DNA of 64,000 bases from Brevundimonas lenta. Lineage in GTDB: Bacteria > Pseudomonadota > Alphaproteobacteria > Caulobacterales > Caulobacteraceae. Below the pieces are notes generated by a model, which saw only the letters and a list, made by a program, of their open reading frames with translations, was not told where the DNA came from and did not search any database. Numbering within the stretch: the stretch's first letter is position 1; each line of letters opens with the position of its first letter. The DNA is taken from positions 186,001 to 250,000 of the forward strand of contig NZ_JACIDM010000003.1 of the NCBI RefSeq assembly GCF_014196335.1, given 5' to 3'. Position numbers and translations under genes: made by a program. Shown here piece by piece: positions 18,869-27,142 of this stretch.

Positions 18869-19348
18869 TTATCGCCCGCCAAGGGTGGAGCGCAGCATCC
18901 AGGCGAACTTCTCGTGCGCCGCCAGCCGTTGGGTCATCAGATCGGCCGACGCCTCGTCCCCGGCCTCGTCCGCGGCCTCGAACGCCTTGCGGGTCGTGGC
19001 GATCAGGGTCTCGTGGTCCTTCAGCAGTTCCTTGAGCATCGGACCGGCTTCCTTTTCGGGATCGCCGTCCTTGATCGAGGTCAGATTGCCGAAACCCGAG
19101 AAGCTCTGCGGGGCCAGCACGCCCAGGGCGCGGATGCGCTCGGCGATGTCGTCCAGCGCCGCCCAGATGTCGCGGTACTGCTGCTCAAGCAGGTTGTGAT
19201 AGCCGAAGAACTCCGGCCCGCGGACGTTCCAGTGATAGCCGTGCGTCTTCAGATAGACGGCGAAGCTGTCGGCCAGGACCTTGGTCAGTTCCTGCGCCAC
19301 ATCCGTGCGCTCCGTCTTGCTGAGGCCGGTGTCGATGGTCACGGTCAT
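18869..19348 (-). CDS. dps: DNA starvation/stationary-phase protection protein Dps
   Basis: A 159-residue ferritin-like Dps that forms dodecamers, oxidises Fe(II) with peroxide and shields DNA. Ferroxidase-site residues are visible in YLKTHGYHWNVRGPEFFGYHNLLEQQYRDIWAALDDIAERIRALG only in pieces: the HGYHWN histidines, then the Asp/Glu pair in DIWAALDDIAERI. Length is typical. It is divergent from the large hybrid kinase gene with 169 bp between the starts, an interval that contains an EcfG-type promoter facing the kinase. Confidence 0.97.
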   Translation of the reverse strand: MTVTIDTGLSKTERTDVAQELTKVLADSFAVYLKTHGYHWNVRGPEFFGYHNLLEQQYRDIWAALDDIAERIRALGVLAPQSFSGFGNLTSIKDGDPEKEAGPMLKELLKDHETLIATTRKAFEAADEAGDEASADLMTQRLAAHEKFAWMLRSTLGGR

Positions 19349-19459
19349 GCGGAATCCTGCGGGTCAGAGAAAATGGATGGGGTTCGACCAATCAGTTAGG
19401 TCGGACGCAGCGTGACGCAACCCCGCCGTGTTGCGGCGAAGCTGATTGTCATGCGTGGC

Positions 19460-19484
19460 GGAACGCAACCAAAGCCAATACGTT
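19460..19484 (+). promoter_or_regulatory. EcfG (general stress sigma) promoter motif for the hybrid kinase
   Basis: GGAAC at 19460-19464 and CGTT at 19481-19484 are separated by 16 bp, an exact match to the alphaproteobacterial EcfG/SigT consensus GGAAC-N16/17-CGTT. The start codon of the kinase is 34 bp downstream, giving a short leader. Confidence 0.7.
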
Positions 19485-19517
19485 GCCTGTTGTTCGCGCT
19501 CGCGCGAGTGGGGGGTT

Positions 19518-22500
19518 ATGGGCGTACATTCGGTCCTTGGAAGAATCCTGGACATCGACGCCGGCGTGACGCGCCTGGCGCGGGTGCGTCAGCGATCGTG
19601 GTGGGTCTCCGCCCTCATCGGGCTGGGCTGCGCGGTCGCGATGCTGCTGGTCCGCAAGGTCCTGTCCGCCTTCTACGGCGACCTCACCGGCTTCATGATC
19701 CTGCTCCCGGCGGTGATCGTCGCCGCCCTGGCCGCCGGGCGCGTCGCCGGCGTCACCGCCCTGTTCGCCTGCCTGTTCGGCGGCTGGCTCGTCGTCGGAC
19801 ACGATACGCTGGGCGTCGGGATCGGGACGCCGCTGGGTCGGGTCGCGACCGTCAATTTCGTCGTCGTCGGCCTGTTCACGGCCATGGTGGCGGCCGCCCT
19901 CCGCAAGACCCTCGGCCGTCTCGACGCCTCCATCGACGCCCTGGGCCATACGACAGCCCGCGTCAGCGATACCGAAAGCCGGCTGCATGTGATCAGCGAA
20001 CAGGCCCCGGTCATGCTCTGGATGAGCGATGAACACGGGCGCTGCGTCCACCTGAACCAGGAGCTGCGCCAGTTCTGGGGCGTCACCGGGACGGAGAAAG
20101 GCTTCGACTTCGCCGCCTATCTGCATCCCGACGATCTGGAACGCGCCGCCACTGTCACCATCGACGCCAACAAGCGGACCGCGCCCTTCCAGATCGACGC
20201 CCGCTTCCGGCGCGCCGACGGCGCATGGCGCGTCCTGCATACCGAGGCGCGTCCCCGGTTCGGCCCTGGCGGCGAGTATCGCGGCATGATCGGCGTCAAC
20301 ACCGACGTCACCGAAGCCCGCGCCGCCGACGCCGCCCTGCGCGAGCGCGAAGCCCAGCTCCAGGCCATGGTCGACCAGGCCTCCGCCGGCATCGCCCGGG
20401 TCGGCCTCGACGGCTCGATCCTCAGCGCCAACGCCCGTTTCGCCGAAATCCTCGGCGTGCGCCCCGACGACGTCATCGGCCGGACCACCGCGATGGTCAG
20501 CCATCCCGACGACGTCGAGCCGACCCGCGCGGCCCTGCAGGAGGCCCTCAGCCAGGGCGGCGCCCAGCTCGAGAAGCGCTACGTGCGGCCGGACGGATCG
20601 ACCGTCTGGACCGTCCTCAGCCTGCGCGCCCTGATCGGCGCCGGCGGAACGGTCGAGGGCTATATCGCCGTCGTCGTCGACATCTCGGGCGCCAAGGCCG
20701 CCGAGGCCGCACTGCGCGAGAGCGAGACCCGCTTCCGCCTGATGGCCGACACCGCGCCCTCCCCGGTCTGGCTGACCAACTCGGACGGCGAGGTCGAATT
20801 CGTCAACGAGGCCCTCGTCCAGTTCTACGGCCAGTCGGCGGACGAGATCCTCGGCCACGCCTGGCGTCAGGCCGTCCATCCTGACGATCTGGCCCTGGTC
20901 AGCGAGGCCCAGCAGGTCGCCCGCCCCCGCCACCTTCCCTACGGCTTCGAGGCCCGGTTCCGCCGCGTCGACGGCGCCTGGCGCTGGATGCGGATCGCGG
21001 TCAACCCGCGCTTCGACCCCGAGGGCGGCTTCATGGGCTACGTCGGCATGTCGTTCGACGTCACCGACACGCGCGAGGCCATGGACGCCGTCGCCCGGCA
21101 GGAGCGTCGCCAGTCCTTCCTGCTGCGGCTCACCGACTCCCTGCGCGACATCGGCTCTCCCGAAGAGATCATGGAAGAGGTCGAACGCGCCCTCGGGGCC
21201 GAGCTCGGCGCCGACCGCGTCGGCTATGGCGAGGTCGATCAGGAGCGCGGCCAGGTCGAGATGAGCCGCGACTGGACCGCCGGCGTCGTCAGCGCCCAGG
21301 GTCAGTTTTCGCTGGAGGACCTGGGCGCAAAACTCATCGACGACCTCGCCGCGGGCCGCACCATCCGCATTCCGGACGTCCGCGAGGACCCGCGCACGCG
21401 CGACGCGCTCGATGTGTTTGACCGGCTCCAAACCCGCGCCCTCATGCGCACGCCGCTGATCCGCGGCGGCCGCCTGCGGGCCTTCCTCTACGTCCACGCC
21501 TCCGGGGTCCGCGACTGGACCGACGCCGAGGCGGAGCTGCTTCAGGAGGTCGCCGGCCGCACCTGGACCGAGATCGAGCGCACCCGCGCCGAGGCCGAGG
21601 TCCGCGAGAGCGAGGAGCGCTTCCGCGCCATCGCCGACACCGCCCCGGTGCTGATCTGGGTGACGCAGCAGGACCGCACCCGCGCCTTCGTCAACCAGGC
21701 CTATGTCGCCTACAATGGCGGATCGTACGAAGAGGCTCGCCTCGCCGACTGGCGCGACGTCATCCACCCGGACGACCACGAACGCATCATCGAGGACTCC
21801 CTCGCCGGCGAGGCCACCGCCCAGCCTTTCTCGATGGAGGCCCGCTACAAGCGCCACGACGGCGAGTTCCGCTGGCTGAAATCCTTCTCGCGCCCCCGCT
21901 TCGGCGCCGACGGCGAGGTCATCGGCTTCGTCGGCGTGGCCTTCGACGTCACCGACATCCGCGAGTCCCAGGCCCGGCTGATGGAGTCCGAGACCCGGTT
22001 CCGCACCGTCGCCGACAGCGCGCCCGTGCAGATCTGGATGACCGACATCGACGGCGACGTCGCCTTCGCCAACCGGCGCTACAAATCCTTCTTCGGCATC
22101 GGCGACGGCGATCTGAAGACCGGCTGGCGCACGACTGTGACCTCCTTCCATCTGGAGGAGTCGCACGAGGACTTCGTCCGCGCGGTCGAACAGCGTGACC
22201 GCTACGAACGCGTCATGCAGCTGGATCACCCGACGCTGGGGCCGCGCTGGCTGCGCTGCGAAGGCATCCCCCGCTTCGACGGGGCCGGTCAGTTCCAGGG
22301 CTATGTCGGGGCCAATGTCGACGTCACCGAGGCCAAGAAGGCCGAGGAGGACCTCAAGCGCATCAACGAACTGCTGGAGGAACGCGTCGGCGACGCCCTC
22401 GCCGAAAAGGCCAAGGCCGAGGCCGACCTCATGCACGCCCAGCGCATGGAGGCCGTCGGCCGCCTCACCGGCGGCGTCGCGCACGACTTCAACAACCTTC

Positions 22501-23561
22501 TGACGGTCGTCATCGGCGCGTTGGACATGATGCTGCGCTCGCCCGGCGACATGGCCCGTCAGCGCAAACTGGGCGAGGCCGCCCTGGCCGCCGCCCGCCG
22601 CGGCGAGGGCCTGACCCACCAGCTGCTCGCCTTCTCGCGCCGCCAGGCCCTGCGGCCCGAGCCCACTGACCTGAACTCCCTGATCCGCGAAAGCGAACCC
22701 CTGCTGCGCCGCGCCGTCGGCGAGGCGGTCGAGTTCAAGCTGAAGCTGCGCCGTGGCGGGGCTCGTGTCAGCGTCGACCCGGCCCAGTTCGAGGCCGCCC
22801 TGCTCAATCTGGTCGTCAACGCCCGCGACGCCGTCGGCGACCACGGCCTGATCAGCATCCAGACCGCGGCCTGCACTGTGCGCACCGGCGAGGTGCCGGA
22901 GCTGGCGGCGGGCGACTACGTCTGCGTCAGCGTCACCGACGACGGCGCCGGCATGGCCCCCGAGGTCGTCGGCCGCGTCTTCGAGCCCTTCTTCACCACC
23001 AAGGCCATCGGCAAGGGCACGGGCCTGGGCCTCAGCCAGGTCTACGGCTTCGCCCGCCAGAGCGGCGGCGGCGTGCGCGTCGCCTCCACCCAGGGCAAGG
23101 GCACGGAGATCCGCCTCTACCTGCCGCCGATCGACCGCAGCGTGGATCTGGCCATCGATCCGGCGCGGATGAAGCTCGACGCCAGCGTCGCCGGCCGTCG
23201 CCTGCTGCTGGTCGAGGACGACCCCTGGGTCGCCGCCGTGGCGCTGGAGCTGCTGGAGTCGATGGGTATGGAGGTCAGCCTGGTCGACACGGCCCGCCAG
23301 GCCCTTGAGGTGCTCGCCATCGAGGCATTCGACGTGATGCTGAGCGACGTGGTCATGCCCGGCGGCATGACGGGGATCGAACTGGCGCGCGAAAGCGCCC
23401 GCCAGTGGCCCGACATGCGCATCGTGCTCACGTCAGGCTATGCGGGCGAGGATGTCGACGAGGCGCTGTCGAAGGCACCCTGGCCGTTCCTGCGCAAACC
23501 GTACTCGCGCGAGCAACTGGCCGAGGCCCTGGGCGAGACGCCGGCAGACGCCGGGGACTGA
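19518..23561 (+). CDS. Multi-PAS/GAF hybrid sensor histidine kinase/response regulator
   Basis: A 1,347-residue inner-membrane hybrid kinase. The ATG at 19518 follows GGGGGG. Four hydrophobic segments (about 30-120) are followed by three PAS/PAC units, a GAF domain (FLLRLTDSLRDIG to TWTEIERTRAEAE), two more PAS/PAC units, a HisKA domain with the phospho-His in GGVAHDFNNLLTVVIGALD, an HATPase (VVNARDAVGD, DDGAGM, FFTTKAIGKGTGLGLSQVYGF) and a C-terminal receiver (LLLVEDDPW, LSDVVMPGG with the acceptor Asp, FLRKPYS). PAS units end in the typical G-x-x-x-D-V-T/I motif. There is no DNA-binding output, so signalling must pass to another protein. The exact EcfG promoter motif upstream suggests it is made in the general stress response. 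Confidence 0.95.
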   Translation: MGVHSVLGRILDIDAGVTRLARVRQRSWWVSALIGLGCAVAMLLVRKVLSAFYGDLTGFMILLPAVIVAALAAGRVAGVTALFACLFGGWLVVGHDTLGVGIGTPLGRVATVNFVVVGLFTAMVAAALRKTLGRLDASIDALGHTTARVSDTESRLHVISEQAPVMLWMSDEHGRCVHLNQELRQFWGVTGTEKGFDFAAYLHPDDLERAATVTIDANKRTAPFQIDARFRRADGAWRVLHTEARPRFGPGGEYRGMIGVNTDVTEARAADAALREREAQLQAMVDQASAGIARVGLDGSILSANARFAEILGVRPDDVIGRTTAMVSHPDDVEPTRAALQEALSQGGAQLEKRYVRPDGSTVWTVLSLRALIGAGGTVEGYIAVVVDISGAKAAEAALRESETRFRLMADTAPSPVWLTNSDGEVEFVNEALVQFYGQSADEILGHAWRQAVHPDDLALVSEAQQVARPRHLPYGFEARFRRVDGAWRWMRIAVNPRFDPEGGFMGYVGMSFDVTDTREAMDAVARQERRQSFLLRLTDSLRDIGSPEEIMEEVERALGAELGADRVGYGEVDQERGQVEMSRDWTAGVVSAQGQFSLEDLGAKLIDDLAAGRTIRIPDVREDPRTRDALDVFDRLQTRALMRTPLIRGGRLRAFLYVHASGVRDWTDAEAELLQEVAGRTWTEIERTRAEAEVRESEERFRAIADTAPVLIWVTQQDRTRAFVNQAYVAYNGGSYEEARLADWRDVIHPDDHERIIEDSLAGEATAQPFSMEARYKRHDGEFRWLKSFSRPRFGADGEVIGFVGVAFDVTDIRESQARLMESETRFRTVADSAPVQIWMTDIDGDVAFANRRYKSFFGIGDGDLKTGWRTTVTSFHLEESHEDFVRAVEQRDRYERVMQLDHPTLGPRWLRCEGIPRFDGAGQFQGYVGANVDVTEAKKAEEDLKRINELLEERVGDALAEKAKAEADLMHAQRMEAVGRLTGGVAHDFNNLLTVVIGALDMMLRSPGDMARQRKLGEAALAAARRGEGLTHQLLAFSRRQALRPEPTDLNSLIRESEPLLRRAVGEAVEFKLKLRRGGARVSVDPAQFEAALLNLVVNARDAVGDHGLISIQTAACTVRTGEVPELAAGDYVCVSVTDDGAGMAPEVVGRVFEPFFTTKAIGKGTGLGLSQVYGFARQSGGGVRVASTQGKGTEIRLYLPPIDRSVDLAIDPARMKLDASVAGRRLLLVEDDPWVAAVALELLESMGMEVSLVDTARQALEVLAIEAFDVMLSDVVMPGGMTGIELARESARQWPDMRIVLTSGYAGEDVDEALSKAPWPFLRKPYSREQLAEALGETPADAGD

Positions 23562-23586
23562 CCGCCCCCGGCCCGGCGTCAGGCGA

Positions 23587-23949
23587 TCAGCGCTGGCGCG
23601 CCTTGCGGGCGGCGTAGCGGGCGTCGCGCGCGGCCTTCTGCTCTTCCTTGGACAGAGCCTTGCGCTCCTTGCGGGCGGCGCGCTTCTCGGCGTCCACCTC
23701 GTCCTGTGCGGCCTGCTGGGCAGCCAGCTTGGCGGCTTCCTTCTCGGCCTTCTCGCGGCGCTGCTCGGCCTTGGCCAGCTCGTGCTGCTGGCGCAGGGCT
23801 TCCTTGTCAGCGGCGCGCTTGGCGGCCAGCTTTTCGAATTCCGGGTCTGGGGCGGCCGCCTTCGGCTTGAACTTGGCCAGCAGGGCCTTCTTGGCGTCCT
23901 GCTGGGCGGAAAGGCGATCGGTGAAGCCGGTTTGTTTCAGATCTCTCAT
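23587..23949 (-). CDS. DUF6481 family protein, highly charged coiled coil
   Basis: A 120-residue Lys/Ala/Glu-rich protein beginning MRDLKQTGFTDRLSAQQDAKKALLAKFKPK; this start and the long charged helix (EKLAAKRAADKEALRQQ to the end) match the DUF6481 family of alphaproteobacteria. It is predicted to be almost all helix and may bind nucleic acid because of its charge, but its function is unknown. It is convergent with the hybrid kinase, with 25 bp between stops. Confidence 0.85.
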   Translation of the reverse strand: MRDLKQTGFTDRLSAQQDAKKALLAKFKPKAAAPDPEFEKLAAKRAADKEALRQQHELAKAEQRREKAEKEAAKLAAQQAAQDEVDAEKRAARKERKALSKEEQKAARDARYAARKARQR

Positions 23950-24074
23950 GCGAGGAGTCGTCGTATCCCTGGATCGAATGTGGGTTAGATAAAGCGTAGC
24001 GGCGGAGGGCGCGATCGGCGCTCAGGCCCCGGGCGGGTCGGCTAACCCCATTTAGGCGCGAAAAGCAAGATTGC

Positions 24075-24100
24075 GAGGGCGCGACGGCTGCCGCGCCCTC
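24075..24100 (-). terminator. Hairpin downstream of the Gly-zipper gene
   Basis: GAGGGCGCG (24075-24083) pairs with CGCGCCCTC (24092-24100). On the minus strand the stem is followed by a moderately T-rich stretch, consistent with a weak intrinsic terminator for the gene at 24115-24300. Confidence 0.55.
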
Positions 24101-24114
24101 ACGAGTGTGTCACT

Positions 24115-24300
24115 TCAGTTCGGTTTTTCGGCGTGGCCGACAGCGGCGCCGGCGGCCCCGCCGACGGCGGCTCCGACCGGTCCGCCCACGACGGCGCCGG
24201 CGACGGCGCCCGTGGCGGCCTTCTGTTCGATGGTGTGGCCGCAGGCGGCGGCGCCCAGGGCGAGGGTGGTGACGGCGAGAGCGACGGTGAAGCTTTTCAT
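24115..24300 (-). CDS. Small Gly-zipper envelope protein
   Basis: A 61-residue protein with a signal sequence (MKSFTVALAVTTLALGAAAC) and a possible but imperfect lipobox ending in Cys20, followed by a glycine zipper (TGAVAGAVVGGPVGAAVGGAAGAAVG). It resembles entericidin/YMGG-type stress proteins of the outer envelope. A near-perfect AGGAGGT ribosome binding site precedes the ATG, and an exact EcfG promoter motif lies 27-52 bp upstream, so it is probably a general stress response product. Confidence 0.8.
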   Translation of the reverse strand: MKSFTVALAVTTLALGAAACGHTIEQKAATGAVAGAVVGGPVGAAVGGAAGAAVGHAEKPN

Positions 24301-24326
24301 TTTCTTACCTCCTGTAGAGGCGCTGA

Positions 24327-24352
24327 AACGTCACCATGGCCGACCCGGTTCC
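24327..24352 (-). promoter_or_regulatory. EcfG promoter motif for the small Gly-zipper gene
   Basis: On the minus strand GGAAC (24352-24348) and CGTT (24330-24327) are separated by 17 bp, an exact consensus match. The start codon is 27 bp downstream of the -10 element. Confidence 0.7.
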
Positions 24353-24693
24353 GGTCAGCGCGGCAAAGTGTCCAGTCGCCCCGCCTCCCTTGCGAAGACT
24401 ACAACGCCGCACCACCTCAGTCGCACTCCGCATGAAATTGCGGCCGGTTCGGATCAGATTTCGATATCAGGACAGTACTTCCGTCATCGACTGATCCGAT
24501 CCTTTCTAACCAACCCTGTGAAATCACAGACATACACGAGCGTTAACCTTTGATGCTCGAATGAGCCCGATTCTTGCGAATCGACCACATTGGCGCCATA
24601 AACCGCTGGCTTAAGGCCGCCAACGACAGCTCGGCCATATCCGCCGGGCGTTGAGACTGCCGCCGCTGGTCCGCTTCCTGCAGAGATCACGGC
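24353..24693. other. Intergenic region with paired GANTC sites and a TTAACC half-site
   Basis: This 341-bp gap precedes the second SleB gene. It holds TTAACC at 24544-24549 (a CtrA half-site) and two CcrM methylation sites, GATTC at 24570-24574 and GAATC at 24579-24583. This combination is seen in promoters under CtrA/GcrA cell-cycle control. No gene or strong terminator is evident. Confidence 0.45.
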
Positions 24694-25824
24694 GTGACTA
24701 CCCGGGGGCGGCATTGCGCCCTGCCGAACAGGACAGAGCCTTTGTCGAACCCCTCGCAGTCGCGTGCGACCCATTCTGCCGACCGCGGTGCGCCTTTCCG
24801 GCCCGTGACGGCGGCGGCGGTGTTCGGCGCACTGGTGGGACTGGCGGTCGGCGGCGCCTATCTGGGCGGCGCTGCGGCCAGGGCTTCGACGGTTCGCACC
24901 CAGGCTGAGCGCATCGAGGGCGCGACGGCGGCGGGATTCACTGAGGAAGCGCTGGCGGCCGCCGCGGGCGGGCTCGACGAGAGCGCCCTGGCCATCGCCC
25001 GTCGCCACGACCCCTACACCGTCGCCGGCTCGGCCCAGCGCGACCGTCAGTCCGAGATGCTGACGGCCCGCCTCGAGCAGCTGCGCGGCGCCGATATGAA
25101 CCAGGGAGGTCTGCGCCAGGTCAACCTGACCACGCCGGCGGCCCAGCCCTTCCGTCTGGGCGGCGCGCTCGACGCGTCGCGCGACCTCGATTGCCTGACC
25201 CAGGCCGCCTATTACGAAGCCCGCGGCGAAGGCCGCGACGGCATGCGCGCAGTGGCCCAGGTGGTGCTGAACCGCGTCCGCCACCCGGCCTTCCCCAAGA
25301 GCGTCTGCAGCGTCGTCTTCCAGGGCGCCGGTCGCCGCACCGGTTGCCAGTTCAGCTTCACCTGCGACGGCTCCATGCGCGGCCGCGTCAATCGCGCCGC
25401 CTGGGATCGCGCCCGCGAAGTCGCCTCGGCGGCCCTGTCGGGCAATGTCTACGCCGGTGTCGGCAACGCCACCCACTTCCACACCACCGGCGTCTCGCCG
25501 CAGTGGCGTTCCTCGCTGATCCGCGTCAGCCAGGTCGGCGATCATGTGTTCTACCGCTTCGGCGGCCGTTCGGGCTCGCGCGGCGCTTTCTCCTACGCCG
25601 CCCGCCCGTCGGTCGACGCCGATGCGCCGCGCCTGATCCAGGCCAGCCTCGATCCGACCGGCCCGGTGCGCGAGGCCGGGGCCGTCGCCTACAATCTGCT
25701 GCTGGCGCAAGAAGGCCGCGCCGCGCCCGCCGACCAGCCGTCGGCGCCGCCCGCTCCGGCCATCACGCCGGCCCAGGCGGATGTCGCGCCCGCAGCCGAA
25801 CCGGCCGCCGCGCCCGCCGCCTGA
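24694..25824 (+). CDS. SleB-type cell wall hydrolase (second paralogue)
   Basis: Up to 376 residues from a GTG at 24694; a TTG at 24742 (SNPSQSRATHS...) is a reasonable alternative. A single membrane anchor (TAAAVFGALVGLAVGGAYLGG) precedes a linker and the Hydrolase_2 domain: LDCLTQAAYYEARGEGRDGMRAVAQVVLNRVRHPAF through the two-Cys region SVCSVVFQGAGRRTGCQFSFTC and GVGNATHFHTTGVSPQWR. It ends in an Ala/Pro-rich tail. It would cut peptidoglycan from the periplasmic face. The promoter region contains GANTC sites, so expression may follow the cell cycle, unlike the first paralogue. Confidence 0.88.
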   Translation: MTTRGRHCALPNRTEPLSNPSQSRATHSADRGAPFRPVTAAAVFGALVGLAVGGAYLGGAAARASTVRTQAERIEGATAAGFTEEALAAAAGGLDESALAIARRHDPYTVAGSAQRDRQSEMLTARLEQLRGADMNQGGLRQVNLTTPAAQPFRLGGALDASRDLDCLTQAAYYEARGEGRDGMRAVAQVVLNRVRHPAFPKSVCSVVFQGAGRRTGCQFSFTCDGSMRGRVNRAAWDRAREVASAALSGNVYAGVGNATHFHTTGVSPQWRSSLIRVSQVGDHVFYRFGGRSGSRGAFSYAARPSVDADAPRLIQASLDPTGPVREAGAVAYNLLLAQEGRAAPADQPSAPPAPAITPAQADVAPAAEPAAAPAA

Positions 25825-25827
25825 TCG

Positions 25828-26043
25828 TCAGCGGTCCTGCACCTTCCAGTGGGTGGTCAGGTTCTGTCTCAGATTTCCGAACCGTCCCTGGGTGTCCAGA
25901 TTGACGTCGGCGTCGCCCGGCTGCCCTGACTGGGCGCCGGTCGCCAGGTCGCGGCGATCGGTGGCCACCGCCTCGTCGATCGGCTTGCGGCCGCGGTCGG
26001 CGTAGCTGCGCTGTTCCTTCGGAATGCGGGGCGCGTGGGTCAT
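25828..26043 (-). CDS. Small hydrophilic protein of unknown function
   Basis: A 71-residue soluble protein beginning MTHAPRIPKEQRSYADRGRKP with a C-terminal half TGAQSGQPGDADVNLDTQGR. I recall similar short proteins in sphingomonads and caulobacters, often stress-related, but no function. A promoter-like GGAAC-N16-GGTT (26070-26094, minus strand) lies just upstream. It is convergent with the SleB gene, with 3 bp between stops. Confidence 0.7.
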   Translation of the reverse strand: MTHAPRIPKEQRSYADRGRKPIDEAVATDRRDLATGAQSGQPGDADVNLDTQGRFGNLRQNLTTHWKVQDR

Positions 26044-26069
26044 CGGGGTCTCCTTCAGTGCCCGAAGAA

Positions 26070-26094
26070 AACCGATCCGCGCCGGGGTCGTTCC
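26070..26094 (-). promoter_or_regulatory. EcfG-like promoter candidate (one mismatch)
   Basis: The minus strand reads GGAAC-N16-GGTT, one mismatch in the -10 element from GGAAC-N16/17-CGTT, 26 bp upstream of the ATG of the small hydrophilic protein. Confidence 0.4.
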
Positions 26095-26118
26095 GTAGTT
26101 TCGTTCGCCGACCCCGCC

Positions 26119-26970
26119 TCAGCGGGCGTCCAGGCCGATATCCAGCGACGGCGCCGAGTGCGTCAGCGCGCCCACGGAAATCACGTCCACGCCGGTCTCC
26201 GCGATGCCGCGCACCGTCTCCAGATTGACCCCGCCCGAGGCCTCCAGCGTCACCCGCCCCGCCGTCCGGGCCACGGCCTCGCGCAGCATATCCAGTGTGA
26301 AATTATCCAGCATGATCACGTCCGGCGCCTCGGCCAGGGCCTCGTCCAGCTGATCCAGCCCGTCGACCTCGACCTCGACCTTCATCAGGTGGCCGGCCGC
26401 CGCCTTCGCGCGTCGCACGGCCTCGCCCACGCCGCCGCAGACGGCCACGTGGTTGTCCTTGATCAGGATCGCGTCATCCAGGCCGAAGCGATGGTTCATC
26501 CCGCCGCCGCACAGCACCGCGTGCTTCTCCAGCGCCCGCAGGCCCGGCGTCGTCTTGCGGGTGTCGGCGATCCGCGCCTTCGTCCCGGCCACGGCGTCCA
26601 CATAGGCCCGCGTCAGCGTCGCGATCCCGCACAGCCGGCCCAGCAGGTTCAGCGCCGTCCGCTCGGCGGCCAGGAAGGCCCGCGCGTCGGCCTCCACCTC
26701 GGCCAGCACGGCCCCGGCCTCGAAGGCGTCGCCGTCTCGCAGCTTCAGCTCCACCTTCGCCGCCGGATCCATCGCCAGCACGGCCAGCCGTACGCAGTCG
26801 ATCCCGGCCAGCACCCCGGCCTTACGCGCCGCGAACACCGCCCGCATCCGCGCGCCCTCGGGAATGCAGGCCTGGGCCGTCACATCGCCCGTCCGGCCCA
26901 GATCCTCGGTCAGGGCCAGGCGAACGACCGGCTCGATCAGCAGGTCGGGAAGTCGTCGGATCATTTGCAT
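26119..26970 (-). CDS. nadC: Nicotinate-nucleotide diphosphorylase (carboxylating), quinolinate phosphoribosyltransferase
   Basis: A 283-residue enzyme (GTG 26973 would add one residue) that converts quinolinate and PRPP to nicotinate mononucleotide, the third step of de novo NAD synthesis. Conserved segments include GDVTAQACIP, ERTALNLLGRLCGIATLT, ADTRKTTPGLRALEKHAVLCGGG, HRFGLDDAILIKDNH and LEASGGVNLETV. It is the last gene of the nadA...nadB nadC run on the minus strand, separated from nadB by a pair of inverted palindromic repeats. Confidence 0.97.
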   Translation of the reverse strand: MQMIRRLPDLLIEPVVRLALTEDLGRTGDVTAQACIPEGARMRAVFAARKAGVLAGIDCVRLAVLAMDPAAKVELKLRDGDAFEAGAVLAEVEADARAFLAAERTALNLLGRLCGIATLTRAYVDAVAGTKARIADTRKTTPGLRALEKHAVLCGGGMNHRFGLDDAILIKDNHVAVCGGVGEAVRRAKAAAGHLMKVEVEVDGLDQLDEALAEAPDVIMLDNFTLDMLREAVARTAGRVTLEASGGVNLETVRGIAETGVDVISVGALTHSAPSLDIGLDAR

Positions 26971-26977
26971 CACCAGT

Positions 26978-27128
26978 TCCTCCCCCGTCGGGGGAGGGGG
27001 ACCACGCGCAGCGTGGTGGAGGGGGCCAGGCCCGGACAGGCTCCGGCGGATTGCACGACGTGACCGACCAAACGGCGGAGGGCTCCCCCTCCACCGCTTC
27101 GCGGTCCCCCTCCCCCGATGGGGGAGGA
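26978..27128. repeat. Inverted pair of REP-like elements between nadB and nadC
   Basis: Element one (26978-27028) has the palindrome CTCCCCC-GTC-GGGGGAG and inner hairpin ACCACGC-GCA-GCGTGGT; element two (27082-27128) is its inverted partner with inner hairpin ACCGC-TTC-GCGGT. The outer arms match as reverse complements while the inner stems differ but remain self-complementary. The pair lies within the nad transcript. Confidence 0.85.
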
Positions 27129-27142
27129 TCGCAACGCCCGAT

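Noticed and set aside
19449..22844. A 1,131-codon minus-strand open frame opposite the hybrid kinase
   Set aside because: Complement of PAS/kinase coding sequence with no recognisable domain; it arises from codon bias.
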